This document shows, piece after piece, positions 34,424 through 42,542 of a stretch of DNA of 64,000 nucleotides. The stretch spans positions 11,332 to 75,331 of the forward strand of contig CAYRVF010000004.1 of the NCBI GenBank assembly GCA_964427535.1. Direction: 5' to 3'. The notes under the pieces are model-generated. The model saw only the letters and a list, made by a program, of their open reading frames with translations. It was not told the DNA's origin and did not search any database. Source of the DNA: CAYRVF01 sp964427535. GTDB lineage: Bacteria; Chloroflexota; Ktedonobacteria; Ktedonobacterales; JADMIN01. The position numbers were made by a program, and so were the translations under genes. Numbering within the stretch: the first letter of the stretch is position 1; each line of letters starts with the position of its first letter.

Positions 34424-34455
34424 AGGCGTGCCCGCCGCAGCGTGTCAAGCCAACA

Positions 34456-35118
34456 TCAGTGCTCTCGCACAAATGTCGCTGTAGTACTAGGCAACTTTTG
34501 GTGCCTCTTCCGGCGCATTAAGAGCTGAGCCGAACCGGATCTGCTCCAGTGTGTGACCGAGTCGTCTCCCGCTCTCGGCGGCATGACGGGTGAGCCCTTG
34601 CGAAGCTCCGAGCGGCGTGGCACACCTGAGTCATGGACGCCGTGCAGCACCAGCGTCCATGACTGCGCGAAGAGGACAAAGAATCCGACGCTGGTCGCGG
34701 TCGCCAAAAGCACGAACGGGAATGGAGACTCAGGCCGCAGCAGCCCCGTCACTCCTGCGACGACTGGCGACAGCAAAGCGCAGTCACCGATCACCACCCG
34801 TGCGATGTTCAAACCCAACGTGCGCACCTTGATCTGCTGATAGACAAGGAACGCACCACCCCCAATGCCCACGCCAAGGAGCAACAGGCTCCCCATGGGG
34901 GCTGTACGGACCGGCAGCAGCATGATCAGCGCACAGGCGAGTCCCAATAGGAATCCAGACCCGGCAACAAGGGCTCGCGCCCGCATGAGCGGGTGGGCAA
35001 GGGTGACTTGCGGGTGTAGCGATATTGCGATGAAGACAAGGCCAGCCAGGGCAGCTGACGCGCCCGCGAGTGTCATGAAAAAGGGTTGCCACGCTTGCGC
35101 GAGGTCTTGGTTGGCCAT
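34456..35118 (-). CDS. Unknown membrane protein
   Basis: A 220-residue protein started at 35118 (MANQDLAQAW), where GGAGGTGACG precedes the ATG. It has about five hydrophobic spans: FFMTLAGASAALAGLVFIAI, ALVAGSGFLLGLACALIML, GSLLLLGVGIGGGAFLVYQQ, LLSPVVAGVTGLL and FVLLATATSVGFFVLFAQSW, followed by a polar basic C-terminus of about 55 residues. The FFMTLAGASAALAGLVFIAI opening is seen in small uncharacterised membrane proteins of soil bacteria. GC is lower than average for the window. It is the first gene after the scaffold gap; its 3' end lies 32 bases from the gap, but a normal stop codon is present. Confidence 0.7.
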   Translation of the reverse strand: MANQDLAQAWQPFFMTLAGASAALAGLVFIAISLHPQVTLAHPLMRARALVAGSGFLLGLACALIMLLPVRTAPMGSLLLLGVGIGGGAFLVYQQIKVRTLGLNIARVVIGDCALLSPVVAGVTGLLRPESPFPFVLLATATSVGFFVLFAQSWTLVLHGVHDSGVPRRSELRKGSPVMPPRAGDDSVTHWSRSGSAQLLMRRKRHQKLPSTTATFVREH

Positions 35119-35437
35119 CGTCACCTCCGCTCTCATGGTAAGGGGAAACAGACGTATGATCCAGTGCTGCCCACTCTGAGGACGCCAGCGTTCCGTCGCG
35201 AGGGTGTACAGTATGGGCTAAGCGGGCCCGGGGCAACGTATGCGCCCAGTACCATCCACACAGGTCACGGCAGGAGAAACGTGCTTGACGTGCGCGGGCG
35301 ATGCGCCTGGCACGAACGCCGACTCCGACAGAGACCACCAGCACCGTTGAGGCGATTGTTCTGATGATACGGGAGGGACTGTTAGCGGGACGTTAGCTCG
35401 AAATCACAAGGTAGGGGACAGAGTAAACGAGGAGACG

Positions 35438-35583
35438 TTAGAAAGGCGTTATGCAAGATGTCATGTCATCTCCTGCAAGCAGTGACCGTGCAGCCACAAA
35501 GTCTGGCGTCTCAAAGCCCTCAGTGAACCAACGGTAAGAGTCACGCATTCGCGTCCGGCTGCTCCACCATCGCGCAAGACTCA
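35438..35583 (-). pseudogene. Possible remnant of the C-terminus of a large AAA-ATPase/cyclase-type regulator
   Basis: A short minus-strand frame contains LMSLARWW and RDSYRWFTEGFETPDFVA, followed by ARSLL. This resembles the extreme C-terminus of the large ATPase-TPR regulators (with or without an adenylate cyclase domain), which usually end in SLARLW, then YGWFTEGFDTADL and AKALL. No ATPase or TPR part is present upstream; the frame breaks at once. It may be a decayed gene end left by deletion or transfer. The surrounding 35137-35897 stretch of about 760 bases has low GC and no intact gene. Confidence 0.4.
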
Positions 35584-35897
35584 TTAGGGCGGGACGTCCT
35601 GTTAGATCGGGGCATGTGTCAGGCGAAGTGCATCTTGCGCCAAAGCTCGCCGTGTCCGGAGCAGCCATGGTTCACCGCTAATAGTCTCCGATGAAGTGCT
35701 GCTGTAGAACTAGGCATCAGAACTCGCGGCGTCAACAGTCCTGACGGCAAGCGCACAGGCATGATTTACAGCGGGTGGCGGCACGACGAGCCGCTGCTGT
35801 GCCAAGGCGGGGCACAGCAGCGGTTGGCAGGGGGCAGACAAAGAGTTCGGGCACCATCGAAACAGTGCCCGCATAGTGGAAACTCTGAATTGAAGGC

Positions 35898-35972
35898 TGG
35901 AGCCGACGGTCGGACTCGAACCGACAACCTACGGTTTACAAAACCGTTGCTCTGCCATTGAGCTACGTCGGC
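35898..35972 (-). tRNA. tRNA-Thr (anticodon TGT)
   Basis: On the minus strand the sequence folds as a cloverleaf: acceptor GCCGACG with CGTCGGC, D arm GCTC...GAGC, anticodon stem ACGGT/ACCGT with loop TTTGTAA (anticodon TGT, reading ACA/ACG), variable loop AGGTT, T arm GTCGG-TTCGAGT-CCGAC, discriminator T and encoded CCA at 35898-35900. Length with CCA is 75 bases. Confidence 0.95.
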
Positions 35973-36065
35973 GGGGGTGGGCTCCGCGGCGGAGTCCATT
36001 CTGCCAGTGGCAGTATAGGCAGGGCGGACGGAGCGCGTCAAGGACGTTACAGGCTGATGGGTCTA

Positions 36066-36560
36066 TCACCTACAGGGAGGCGCCTCGCGCGGGCGGAACG
36101 CCACCATCACGACCTGTCCCGCCAGCGCGCGAAGTCCTTCCTCCGAGCCATCATATGGATAGCCGAAGAAGCGCATGACGGCGCGAAACGCTCGCCTGTA
36201 CCGCTGCCTGTAGGTGCGCAGGGCCGCCAGCCGCTCCTCAGGCTCCAGCAAGCGGTACTGCGGCACGTAGCACCCCCCGCCTGTGCGCACCTCGACCGGT
36301 GGATGCGCGAGAATGTTCTGATACCAGTCCGCCCGCTCGCCGTAGGCCGAGAGCACCGCACTTTCGTGTGTCGCGCGGGTGTAGTTGACAACTTCCAGCA
36401 CCGTCTGATGGGTCTTGCCGGTTTTGCGCCCGCGATGTGTGAGCAGCAGGAAACGATGCCCCAGCAGCCAACCCAGCCGCACACGATAGAGCGCGACAGG
36501 CAGCTTGAACCCCCATTTGAGCAGTCCGCGTGGTTTCGCTGGTGGCTGATAGCTCGCCAT
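36066..36560 (-). CDS. Deazaflavin (F420)-dependent nitroreductase family protein
   Basis: A 164-residue member of the Ddn/F420H2-dependent reductase family (PF04075), split-barrel proteins that use reduced coenzyme F420 to reduce quinones or nitro compounds. The marks are HRFLLLTHRGRKTGKTHQTV (36-55), VVNYTRATHESAVLSAYGER, then DWYQNILAHPPVEVRTGG. The RGRKTG and WYQNIL motifs belong to the F420-binding region. The start at 36560 has a weak upstream G-rich site. Its presence suggests that the host makes F420 (inference). It stands next to tRNA-Thr and a small zinc ribbon gene. Confidence 0.92.
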   Translation of the reverse strand: MASYQPPAKPRGLLKWGFKLPVALYRVRLGWLLGHRFLLLTHRGRKTGKTHQTVLEVVNYTRATHESAVLSAYGERADWYQNILAHPPVEVRTGGGCYVPQYRLLEPEERLAALRTYRQRYRRAFRAVMRFFGYPYDGSEEGLRALAGQVVMVAFRPREAPPCR

Positions 36561-36610
36561 AGTCGTCTCTCAGTCTCCCTCTACTCCGCTACCCAGGCAG
36601 CCGCTCTTCA

Positions 36611-36811
36611 TCAGCCATCGTCGTTCGTTTGTCTCGGCTCAAGCACGTCGAGGTCCCCGGGCACCAGATGCTTACCGCACTGCGGGCACTGTGTCACCCG
36701 GCCAGGAGGGGTAGAATGGTCTCCTTCAGGCAGGAGCACCAACTCTATCGTCTCTCCCGTCCAGTGCGCCTTCACCCGTATCACCTGCCCACACGTGCAG
36801 TAGCGCAACAC
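36611..36811 (-). CDS. Small zinc ribbon protein
   Basis: A 66-residue protein begun at GTG 36811, with GGGGAGG six bases upstream. It has a split zinc-binding set: CTCG near the N-terminus (Cys5, Cys7) and CPQCGK in the middle, the typical spacing of a rubredoxin-like or zinc ribbon knuckle pair. Between them lies a beta-rich segment (TIELVLLPEGDH) and after them an acidic tail. It may be a small regulator, RNA-binding or assembly factor; nothing more can be said. It is 50 bases upstream of the F420-type reductase gene and in the same direction, so the two may be co-transcribed. Confidence 0.75.
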   Translation of the reverse strand: MLRYCTCGQVIRVKAHWTGETIELVLLPEGDHSTPPGRVTQCPQCGKHLVPGDLDVLEPRQTNDDG

Positions 36812-37331
36812 AGCCGCCTCCCCTGTGAACTATCGCGGCATGATATTTCCCTCCGAGTACAGCATACCATTCTCTGAGCGGACATGCGGAGGTGAAAGCC
36901 CCTTAGCATTAGAAAGCCAGGCTAACGTGGCCAGGGATAGACGGCAGCGGTCTGTATTGTCGTAGGGTCTCGGCTTGAATCCGTACGTATAGGAGAAGTG
37001 ACGTGTCTCATAGCGGCTGCCGGGAGGGTGTGCTACACTTCAGGCCAGATGCCGTGCCAGCCGTGTGCCGCCTGGAGCGCGGCCGGGTGCGCGGAGGACG
37101 GCATCTCCGAACCATGTGCCTCCTCGGCGACAACCACCCGTGGCACGTCTCAGCCGTTGCTTGACACCTCCCTCCTTCCACGATAGATTAGGCAGGGTGT
37201 GCGAGCATGACATAGGCTCCGAATGCGCGGCGGCTACCTGTGGGGCGCAGGGATGACGATGCTGCCCCCCCACGGTGAGGAGCTCGGGGTAGCATGCGGC
37301 GCAGGGCGCGGTGCTCGCGATGGGGAGGCGT
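36812..37331. other. Intergenic region upstream of the PASTA kinase
   Basis: About 520 bases between the divergent zinc ribbon and kinase genes. The right end holds GGGGAGG three bases before the kinase ATG. I find no convincing promoter pair, repeat or RNA. Confidence 0.4.
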
Positions 37332-39170
37332 ATGGAACCTGAGGTGATTGGCGAGCGCTACGAGCTCCAGGAGCCCGTTGGCCGCGGTGGCATGGCCACG
37401 ATCTTCAAGGCCGTCGACCTCCGCATGGGCCGCGTGGTCGCCGTCAAGATCCTGCGCGACGTCTACAGCTCCGACCCCAAATTCGTCACCCGCTTCCAGC
37501 GCGAGGCCCGCGCCGCCTCCGCCTTGCAGCACCCCAACATCGTCCAGGTCTTCGACTACGGGCAGAGTGGCGAGAGCTACTACATCGTCATGGAATTCGT
37601 CGACGGGATGGACCTGCGCCGCTATCTCAAGCGCAGCGGCACCCTCGACAACGACCGCGCCGTCGAAATCTCGCACGACGTCGCCCTCGGCTTGGGTGCC
37701 GCGCACCGCCGGGGTATCGTCCACCGCGACGTGAAGCCGCAGAACATCCTGCTGAACGACGACGGGCTCGTCAAGCTGACCGACTTCGGCATCGCCAGCA
37801 TGTATAAGGACGCCGAAGCGGAGCGGCTGACCACCACCGGCATGACGCTCGGCACCGTGCAGTACTACGCGCCCGAACAGGCGCAGGGCGAGATCGTCTC
37901 GCCCGCCGCGGACGTCTATGCGCTCGGCATCGTGATGTATGAGCTGCTGACCGGCCGCACCCCTTTCGATGGCGACACCCCCGTCGCGGTCGCGATGCGA
38001 CACATCCAGGAGCTGCCGGAGCCGCCGAGCGTCATCAACCCCGCCATCGCGCCAGGGCTGGAGCGCATCATCCTGCGCTGCCTCGAAAAAGACCCGCGCG
38101 ACCGCTACCGCGACGGCGATGCGCTGGCCTACGCGCTCGAAAACTACGCGCGTACACCTGGCGGACGTGTCACCGGCACTGCCCCCGGCGGACGTGCGCC
38201 GTTCGCCCCGCTCGGCCTGCCCTCGAACAACCCACGCGGGACGAACTCGGGTCCTCGTGGTGGGGGCGCCGCCTATGGCACACAGGCTCCCGTCGCCGTC
38301 AGCGGACCCCGCCGGGGCCAGGGCAACGACATCTACGGCTACGGCGACGATGGCTACGACGATCCCACGATGCAGGGCTTCACCGAAGAGGGCAGCATCA
38401 ACACACGCCCGTACGGTCCCGCCACGGGCACGGTGCCGCGCATGACAGGTCCGGGCCGCGCCGAGCAACCAGACGAGAACAAGCGCCGCAACGGGCCGAT
38501 CGCCGCCGTCATCGTCGGCAGCACGATCCTGCTGTTGCTGTTGAGCTGCTTTCTCGTCCTCGCCATTACGAACAACCTGCCTTTCTCGGCGAAGGCGACA
38601 CCAACTCCGACCGTCGCGATTGTGACTGTGCCGAATTTCGTCGGCAAGCAGCAGGCTGACGCGCAGGCGTACGCGGACTCGAACAACCTGAAGGTGACGT
38701 TCACCACGCGGGCCGACAAGGCAGCCAAGGGCCTCGTCATCGCGCAGACGCCGCCTGCAGGACAGCAGATCGCCCAGTCGCAGGCGATCCAGCTCGTGGT
38801 GAGCTCGGGTCCGGGGACGGTCAAGGTGCCCGACTTCACCTATGGCGTCAACCCGACGACCTCGACTGACGCGTGCGCGCAGCTCTCGCAGATCAACCTG
38901 AAGTGCAAGATAGTGGCGGCCGTCAGCGAGGTGGTGCCGTCTAACGAGGTGATCAGCACCACGCCACCGCCCGGATCGGATGCCAACCCCGGCGACACTA
39001 TCACGCTGAAGGTGAGCATCGGCGCGCCCACCGCGGTGCCGACCACCGCCCCGACGGCCACGCCCACAGTGCAGGCGACGAACACGGCCACACCGACGGT
39101 GATTCCAACGTGCGTTCCTACGGTCGCACCTTCGTCCACGCCGGTACCGACGACCGGGCCGTGCAAATGA
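37332..39170 (+). CDS. PknB-type Ser/Thr protein kinase with two PASTA domains
   Basis: A 612-residue membrane-bound kinase. Residues 8-275 are the kinase domain with every landmark: GRGGMATIF (18-25), Lys39 in VAVKIL, catalytic HRDVKPQNIL (131-140), DFG (151-153) and APEQ (180-183). A Gly/Pro-rich linker (about 285-385) leads to the membrane helix AAVIVGSTILLLLLSCFLVL and two outside PASTA domains (VPNFVGKQQADAQAYADSNN, then TPPAGQQIA; and VPDFTYG to NPGDTITLKVS). The tail is Thr/Pro-rich. PASTA domains sense muropeptides or lipid II in Gram-positive-type bacteria, so a role in cell wall or growth control is likely. Starts at 37311 and 37320 are also possible; GGGGAGG lies three bases before 37332. 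Confidence 0.95.
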   Translation: MEPEVIGERYELQEPVGRGGMATIFKAVDLRMGRVVAVKILRDVYSSDPKFVTRFQREARAASALQHPNIVQVFDYGQSGESYYIVMEFVDGMDLRRYLKRSGTLDNDRAVEISHDVALGLGAAHRRGIVHRDVKPQNILLNDDGLVKLTDFGIASMYKDAEAERLTTTGMTLGTVQYYAPEQAQGEIVSPAADVYALGIVMYELLTGRTPFDGDTPVAVAMRHIQELPEPPSVINPAIAPGLERIILRCLEKDPRDRYRDGDALAYALENYARTPGGRVTGTAPGGRAPFAPLGLPSNNPRGTNSGPRGGGAAYGTQAPVAVSGPRRGQGNDIYGYGDDGYDDPTMQGFTEEGSINTRPYGPATGTVPRMTGPGRAEQPDENKRRNGPIAAVIVGSTILLLLLSCFLVLAITNNLPFSAKATPTPTVAIVTVPNFVGKQQADAQAYADSNNLKVTFTTRADKAAKGLVIAQTPPAGQQIAQSQAIQLVVSSGPGTVKVPDFTYGVNPTTSTDACAQLSQINLKCKIVAAVSEVVPSNEVISTTPPPGSDANPGDTITLKVSIGAPTAVPTTAPTATPTVQATNTATPTVIPTCVPTVAPSSTPVPTTGPCK

Positions 39171-39212
39171 GGCGCTTTGGGTGATCGTCTGGATAGCGGA
39201 ATATAATCCCCT

Positions 39213-39238
39213 GCCCCCTTCCCTTGAGGGAAGGGGGC
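39213..39238 (+). terminator. G/C hairpin after the kinase gene (family B)
   Basis: GCCCCCTTCCCT at 39213-39224 pairs perfectly with AGGGAAGGGGGC at 39227-39238; with a practical loop of four bases the stem is 11 bp. It lies 43 bases after the kinase stop and probably ends its transcript, though no T run follows. Confidence 0.6.
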
Positions 39239-39291
39239 GCTATTTGGGCGGGTATAGCGGAGGGGGAACGGGTACGGTGAGTGGCGGGGTT

Positions 39292-39420
39292 GCCCCCTCT
39301 CCCAGCCTCTCCCCCGGCTGACGCCGGGAGAGAGGAGCCAGACGCACGCGGCGCGAAGCACTCGCGTCCTGGTTCCACCTCTCTCACCGTCAGGTGGGGA
39401 GAGGTCAGGGGGTGGGGGCA
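39292..39420. repeat. Two-hairpin intergenic repeat, family A copy 2
   Basis: The left hairpin (39306-39318 with 39323-39335, 12 of 13 pairs, loop TGAC) and the right hairpin (39378-39388 with 39393-39404, one bulge, loop GTCA) flank a spacer with GAGGAGCCAGACGC, GCGGCGCG and CACTCGCGTCC. The tail GAGGTCAGGGGGTGGGGG ends 13 bases before the stop of the minus-strand ACT gene. It lies between convergent genes. Confidence 0.78.
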
Positions 39421-39432
39421 AGAGCGTGGGCG

Positions 39433-39819
39433 TCAGGGCCGCATCACCGTGTACCCCGCCGACTCCAGTGTGGTGATGGCGGCTTCGAGCTTGACGCCGG
39501 GCACGAAAAGATAGTCAGTGCTGAACGTGCTGATGGTGAGGATGTTGATGTTGTGCTCTTCCAGAGCCGTCGACAACCCTGCGATAACACCCGTTAGCTC
39601 GAAATCGAGTGGCCCCTGCACCTGAAGTCCGTGCCATCCGCCGAGTGCCTTCACGCCTCCTGGCACGTCCGCTTCACGGCAGAGGAGTGACAGCTCTTCA
39701 GATGTCCAGGTAGCGCTCAGAAATGGACTGGTGCGCGTCCAATCGGGGAGCGCCGCTCGGGGTGAGAGCTGGCATATCGCATAGGCATCCGGCAATACCG
39801 TGAGGGTCAGTGCGGGCAT
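39433..39819 (-). CDS. ACT domain protein (CASTOR/ACT_7 type)
   Basis: A 128-residue protein that fits the small two-ACT-like proteins: N-terminal strand LTLTVLPDAYAICQL with SATWTSEELSLLC, then an ACT_7 core from LQVQGPLDFELTGVIAGLST through ALEEHNINILTIST to YLFVPGVKLEAAITTLESAG. ACT domains bind amino acids and act as regulatory modules. A free-standing one is likely a sensor or regulator; the ligand is unknown. The start has AGGAGG six bases upstream. Its stop lies just beyond the tail of a family A repeat. Confidence 0.85.
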   Translation of the reverse strand: MPALTLTVLPDAYAICQLSPRAALPDWTRTSPFLSATWTSEELSLLCREADVPGGVKALGGWHGLQVQGPLDFELTGVIAGLSTALEEHNINILTISTFSTDYLFVPGVKLEAAITTLESAGYTVMRP

Positions 39820-39864
39820 ACGTGCCTCCTGTCCCGGCGAGAAACCGGTTCTCCGTCCATAGAT

Positions 39865-40494
39865 TCAGAAGAGCGAGAGCTGTTCCGGCGGCTCATCCTC
39901 CGCGGCGGGGCGTTCTCCCTTGGCCCGCCGCGCACGCGCTTGGGCCAGCGCCTCCGGAAGGGCGCGCGCGAAGTCGTCGCGGATGGTCTGCATCAGCCCT
40001 TCCTGGTGGATCGCCGCGGCGGGGTTATACATCGCTACGAGCGTGCGCCCGCGAATCTGCCGGATCGCTCCGTGCATCTGCGTAATCTTGCCTCGCGGCA
40101 CGAAGTGCGCCAGCGCGTAGCGCCCGAGCGTGACGACGACAAGGGGATCGATGGCCGCGATCTGCCGGTCGAGATACGGCGCGCACGCGGCCAGTTCGTC
40201 GGGCAAGGGGCTGCGTCCCTCGGGCGTGCGATGCTTCACCACGTTGGTGAGGAAGACGCCGCTCCGGTCCAGCCCGACGAGGGCCAGCAGCTCGTCGAGC
40301 AGCCTGCCAGTGGGGCCAGAGAACGGCGTGCCGCTGCGGTCATCGTACCCACTCGGCGCCTCGCCGACCAAAAACACCTCCGCGGCGGCATTCCCAGTGC
40401 CTGGCACGCCTCGATGCGCCTGCTGAAACAGGTCGCAGAGCGTGCAGCGCTCAACCTCCGCCGCGATCTCTGCCAGTGTCTCCTCAGGTGTCAT
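39865..40494 (-). CDS. Family 4-type uracil-DNA glycosylase with changed cluster and motif residues
   Basis: A 209-residue uracil-DNA glycosylase homologue of the 4Fe-4S family 4 type, which removes uracil from DNA. Motif A is GEAPSGYDDRSGTPFSGPTG (44-63). The cluster ligand pair CTLC (Cys17, Cys20) and the late Cys104 in LAACAPYLDRQI are present. But the usual VKCRPP third ligand reads VKHRTP (His88), and motif B, usually HPAA, reads YNPAAAIH (Asn157). The start at 40494 has GGAG eight bases upstream. The family and length fit well; the changed residues mean that cluster binding or activity may differ, or that another nucleobase is the target. The other end is 46 bases from the ACT gene. Confidence 0.85.
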   Translation of the reverse strand: MTPEETLAEIAAEVERCTLCDLFQQAHRGVPGTGNAAAEVFLVGEAPSGYDDRSGTPFSGPTGRLLDELLALVGLDRSGVFLTNVVKHRTPEGRSPLPDELAACAPYLDRQIAAIDPLVVVTLGRYALAHFVPRGKITQMHGAIRQIRGRTLVAMYNPAAAIHQEGLMQTIRDDFARALPEALAQARARRAKGERPAAEDEPPEQLSLF

Positions 40495-40619
40495 CTGTGC
40501 CGCTCCCTCCGCTGCATACGCCATCTGATGATACAGAGCGTAGCACGCGCGGTGCCGGGCCACAGGGATGCGACCGCCGCTTCGTGTTCGCGAGGGGAAA
40601 GGCGTGCGTGTGGTGCGAG

Positions 40620-42401
40620 CTATGACGCCAGCTCGGCACGCAGCGCCTGGAGCTGCTCGGCGGGCAGAATGTGGAACATCAGCAGCAGCGAGGCGAGGTC
40701 GTGATCCATGCCCGAGGCGGCAAGCTCTTGCTTGACACGCCCGAGCGCGGCGATCTGCTGCGGGCTGACGAGTCCGCGGCTCACCAGCACGGCGGCGAGC
40801 AACTGATCGGGGCTGAGGAACTTGAAGAGCAACGCCAGCTCGCCCAGCTTGAAGGGCATGTTGACGTTCGAGAGCATCTGCTGCACGCCGCGAAGGGCCT
40901 CCAGCCGCTGCTCCGAGAGCAACGCGCCCTCGACGAGCACGCTCCCGAGCGCCTGTTCCGTCTGGCTCCGCACCACCGGCAAGTGCCCGGCGACAGGCAC
41001 CGGAGCGGTCGGCCCATGCAGCGCACCCGGCAGCACTCGCGACTCCGCGACGGCGTAGGCTTTCTCCGTCGGCATCGGCATCGGCTCATCAGCATAGGAG
41101 TGCCGCATGGTCTCAAAAGGCTGGGCAGCGCGCTCGGGCGCGGCGAAACCACGGCCCATGTCGGCTCCCATACCCGCATACTCGTGCAACGGCGTCGGAG
41201 ACGCGTCGCCCGCGTCGAAGCCACCGTCTGGCGGCGTCCAGACATCCTCTACCTGTGGTGTCTCATTGTGTCCCCACGCCGGACTCTCCGCTGGCGATGG
41301 TTGCCCCCAGCGGGGATCCAGATGCTGGCTGAATGGCGGTGTGAAGCCAGGGCCAAATCCCGGATGCATCGACATCTCGGGAATGTTGAACGCCTGCTGA
41401 GGCGCTGGCGTCATCGGCGTCGATGGGGACGCGTATCCACCAAAGCCCGTGTTCCCGCCCGACGTCATGCGGGGGTCACTCGCCGCTGCCGCATCCGCGA
41501 AGGGATTGACGCTGTAGGGCTGCGCGAACGGAGAGGCGGCGACCTCGGCGGCGAAGGGATTCTCTCCGGCGGGGTACTCGAATGGGCTGGCGTCGGCAGC
41601 AGCGGGCTGGCCAAGGGCGCTGTGCATCCGTGCCAGTGCGTCCGGGGAGGCTTCGAGCACCGGGGCGGTGGGGGTGAACGGCGAGTGCAGCGGTGATTGC
41701 GCGGGAGAGAACAGCGAGGACGAGAACGGATCGGCAGCGGCGCTCGGCGCGGGCGAAGGCTGCCATGCTGCAGCGCCGTTGGCTTGGTTGCCTGGCGGCG
41801 TCTGCGCGGTCTGCCCCACGACCGGGCGCGCGGGAGTGAACATGATCTGGCCGTGGTAGAGATTGGCATTGGCGTTCGCCGGCTGTGCGAAAGGCGAGGG
41901 CACGCCCAACGCCGCGCCAATCGGCGCGATGCCACCCTGCGCGCTGGCAGGTCCTGCCGTGGCCGAATGCAGCGGGATGCGCTGCCGCACGGCATCGACG
42001 ACCTTCTGAAAGTCAGTCGCGCCTCGCACCTCTACGTCGGCGAGGGCACGCGCGGCGGGGTCAAAGTCGGGGTCGAGATCGTACGCCGAGGAGAGGAAGC
42101 GGAAGGTCATCACCTGCATCGGCCTGCCGCGCCGCTGGGCGTCCATCGCCACCCAGAACTCGCGCCTGCCAGCCGCCGCGACGCCCAGGTCCACGAGCAC
42201 GATGGCCACGAGCTGCTTGCTCAAGAGAGAGAACAGCTCGACGGGTGTGCGCGCGGCGCGAACATCATAACCGGCGATGCGTATCTGCGAGAGGAGGGGA
42301 ACGGCTATGGCGTCATCGCGCTCGAAGAGAACTACGAGAGGGGCCGTAGCGGTCCCCAAGCTCGCGTCGAGAACTCCATCCGGTGCATGCATGACACTCA
42401 T
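40620..42401 (-). CDS. Large protein with pseudo-receiver-like N-terminus, disordered middle and helical C-terminus
   Basis: About 593 residues if the start at 42401 (MSVMHAPDGV) is right; GTG 42476 or ATG 42452 are alternatives and none has a strong ribosome binding site. The N-terminal 110 residues resemble a degenerate receiver fold (APLVVLFERDDAIAVPLLSQ, then IRIAGYDVRAARTPVELFSL and AIVLVDLG). Residues 150-440 are Pro/Ala/Ser/Phe-rich low complexity with repeated SPFAQP- and NPFA-type motifs. The last 120 residues are helical, with LGSVLVEGALLSEQRLEALR and LAAVLVSRGLVSPQQIAAL, similar to the N-terminal module of GspE/PilB-type ATPases. It looks like a scaffold or signalling protein. No catalytic motif is visible. 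Confidence 0.7.
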   Translation of the reverse strand: MSVMHAPDGVLDASLGTATAPLVVLFERDDAIAVPLLSQIRIAGYDVRAARTPVELFSLLSKQLVAIVLVDLGVAAAGRREFWVAMDAQRRGRPMQVMTFRFLSSAYDLDPDFDPAARALADVEVRGATDFQKVVDAVRQRIPLHSATAGPASAQGGIAPIGAALGVPSPFAQPANANANLYHGQIMFTPARPVVGQTAQTPPGNQANGAAAWQPSPAPSAAADPFSSSLFSPAQSPLHSPFTPTAPVLEASPDALARMHSALGQPAAADASPFEYPAGENPFAAEVAASPFAQPYSVNPFADAAAASDPRMTSGGNTGFGGYASPSTPMTPAPQQAFNIPEMSMHPGFGPGFTPPFSQHLDPRWGQPSPAESPAWGHNETPQVEDVWTPPDGGFDAGDASPTPLHEYAGMGADMGRGFAAPERAAQPFETMRHSYADEPMPMPTEKAYAVAESRVLPGALHGPTAPVPVAGHLPVVRSQTEQALGSVLVEGALLSEQRLEALRGVQQMLSNVNMPFKLGELALLFKFLSPDQLLAAVLVSRGLVSPQQIAALGRVKQELAASGMDHDLASLLLMFHILPAEQLQALRAELAS

Positions 42402-42542
42402 ATGCGGCCACTGTCCCCCCGGCGAAGCGACAACGTAACGTGCGGTATCCATCCAGGCGGCGTTGCCCGTGATCACCAGTATACCATAGCCTGTTTTCGA
42501 TTCTGGGATTACTTTTGTCCTAGAGGACGAGCGGCCTATGCC

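Noticed and set aside
34034..34528. Frames that read through the N run
   Set aside because: They are joined only by undefined bases and have no coding character on either side.
34479..35712. Short direct repeat GCTGTAG(T/A)ACTAGGCA at about 34484 and 35701
   Set aside because: Sixteen bases with one mismatch near a possible island boundary is suggestive of att sites, but too short and without an integrase to claim.
37188..38468. Long minus-strand frame of 426 codons
   Set aside because: It lies antisense to the PASTA kinase, whose motifs are unambiguous; long antisense frames are expected in high-GC coding DNA.
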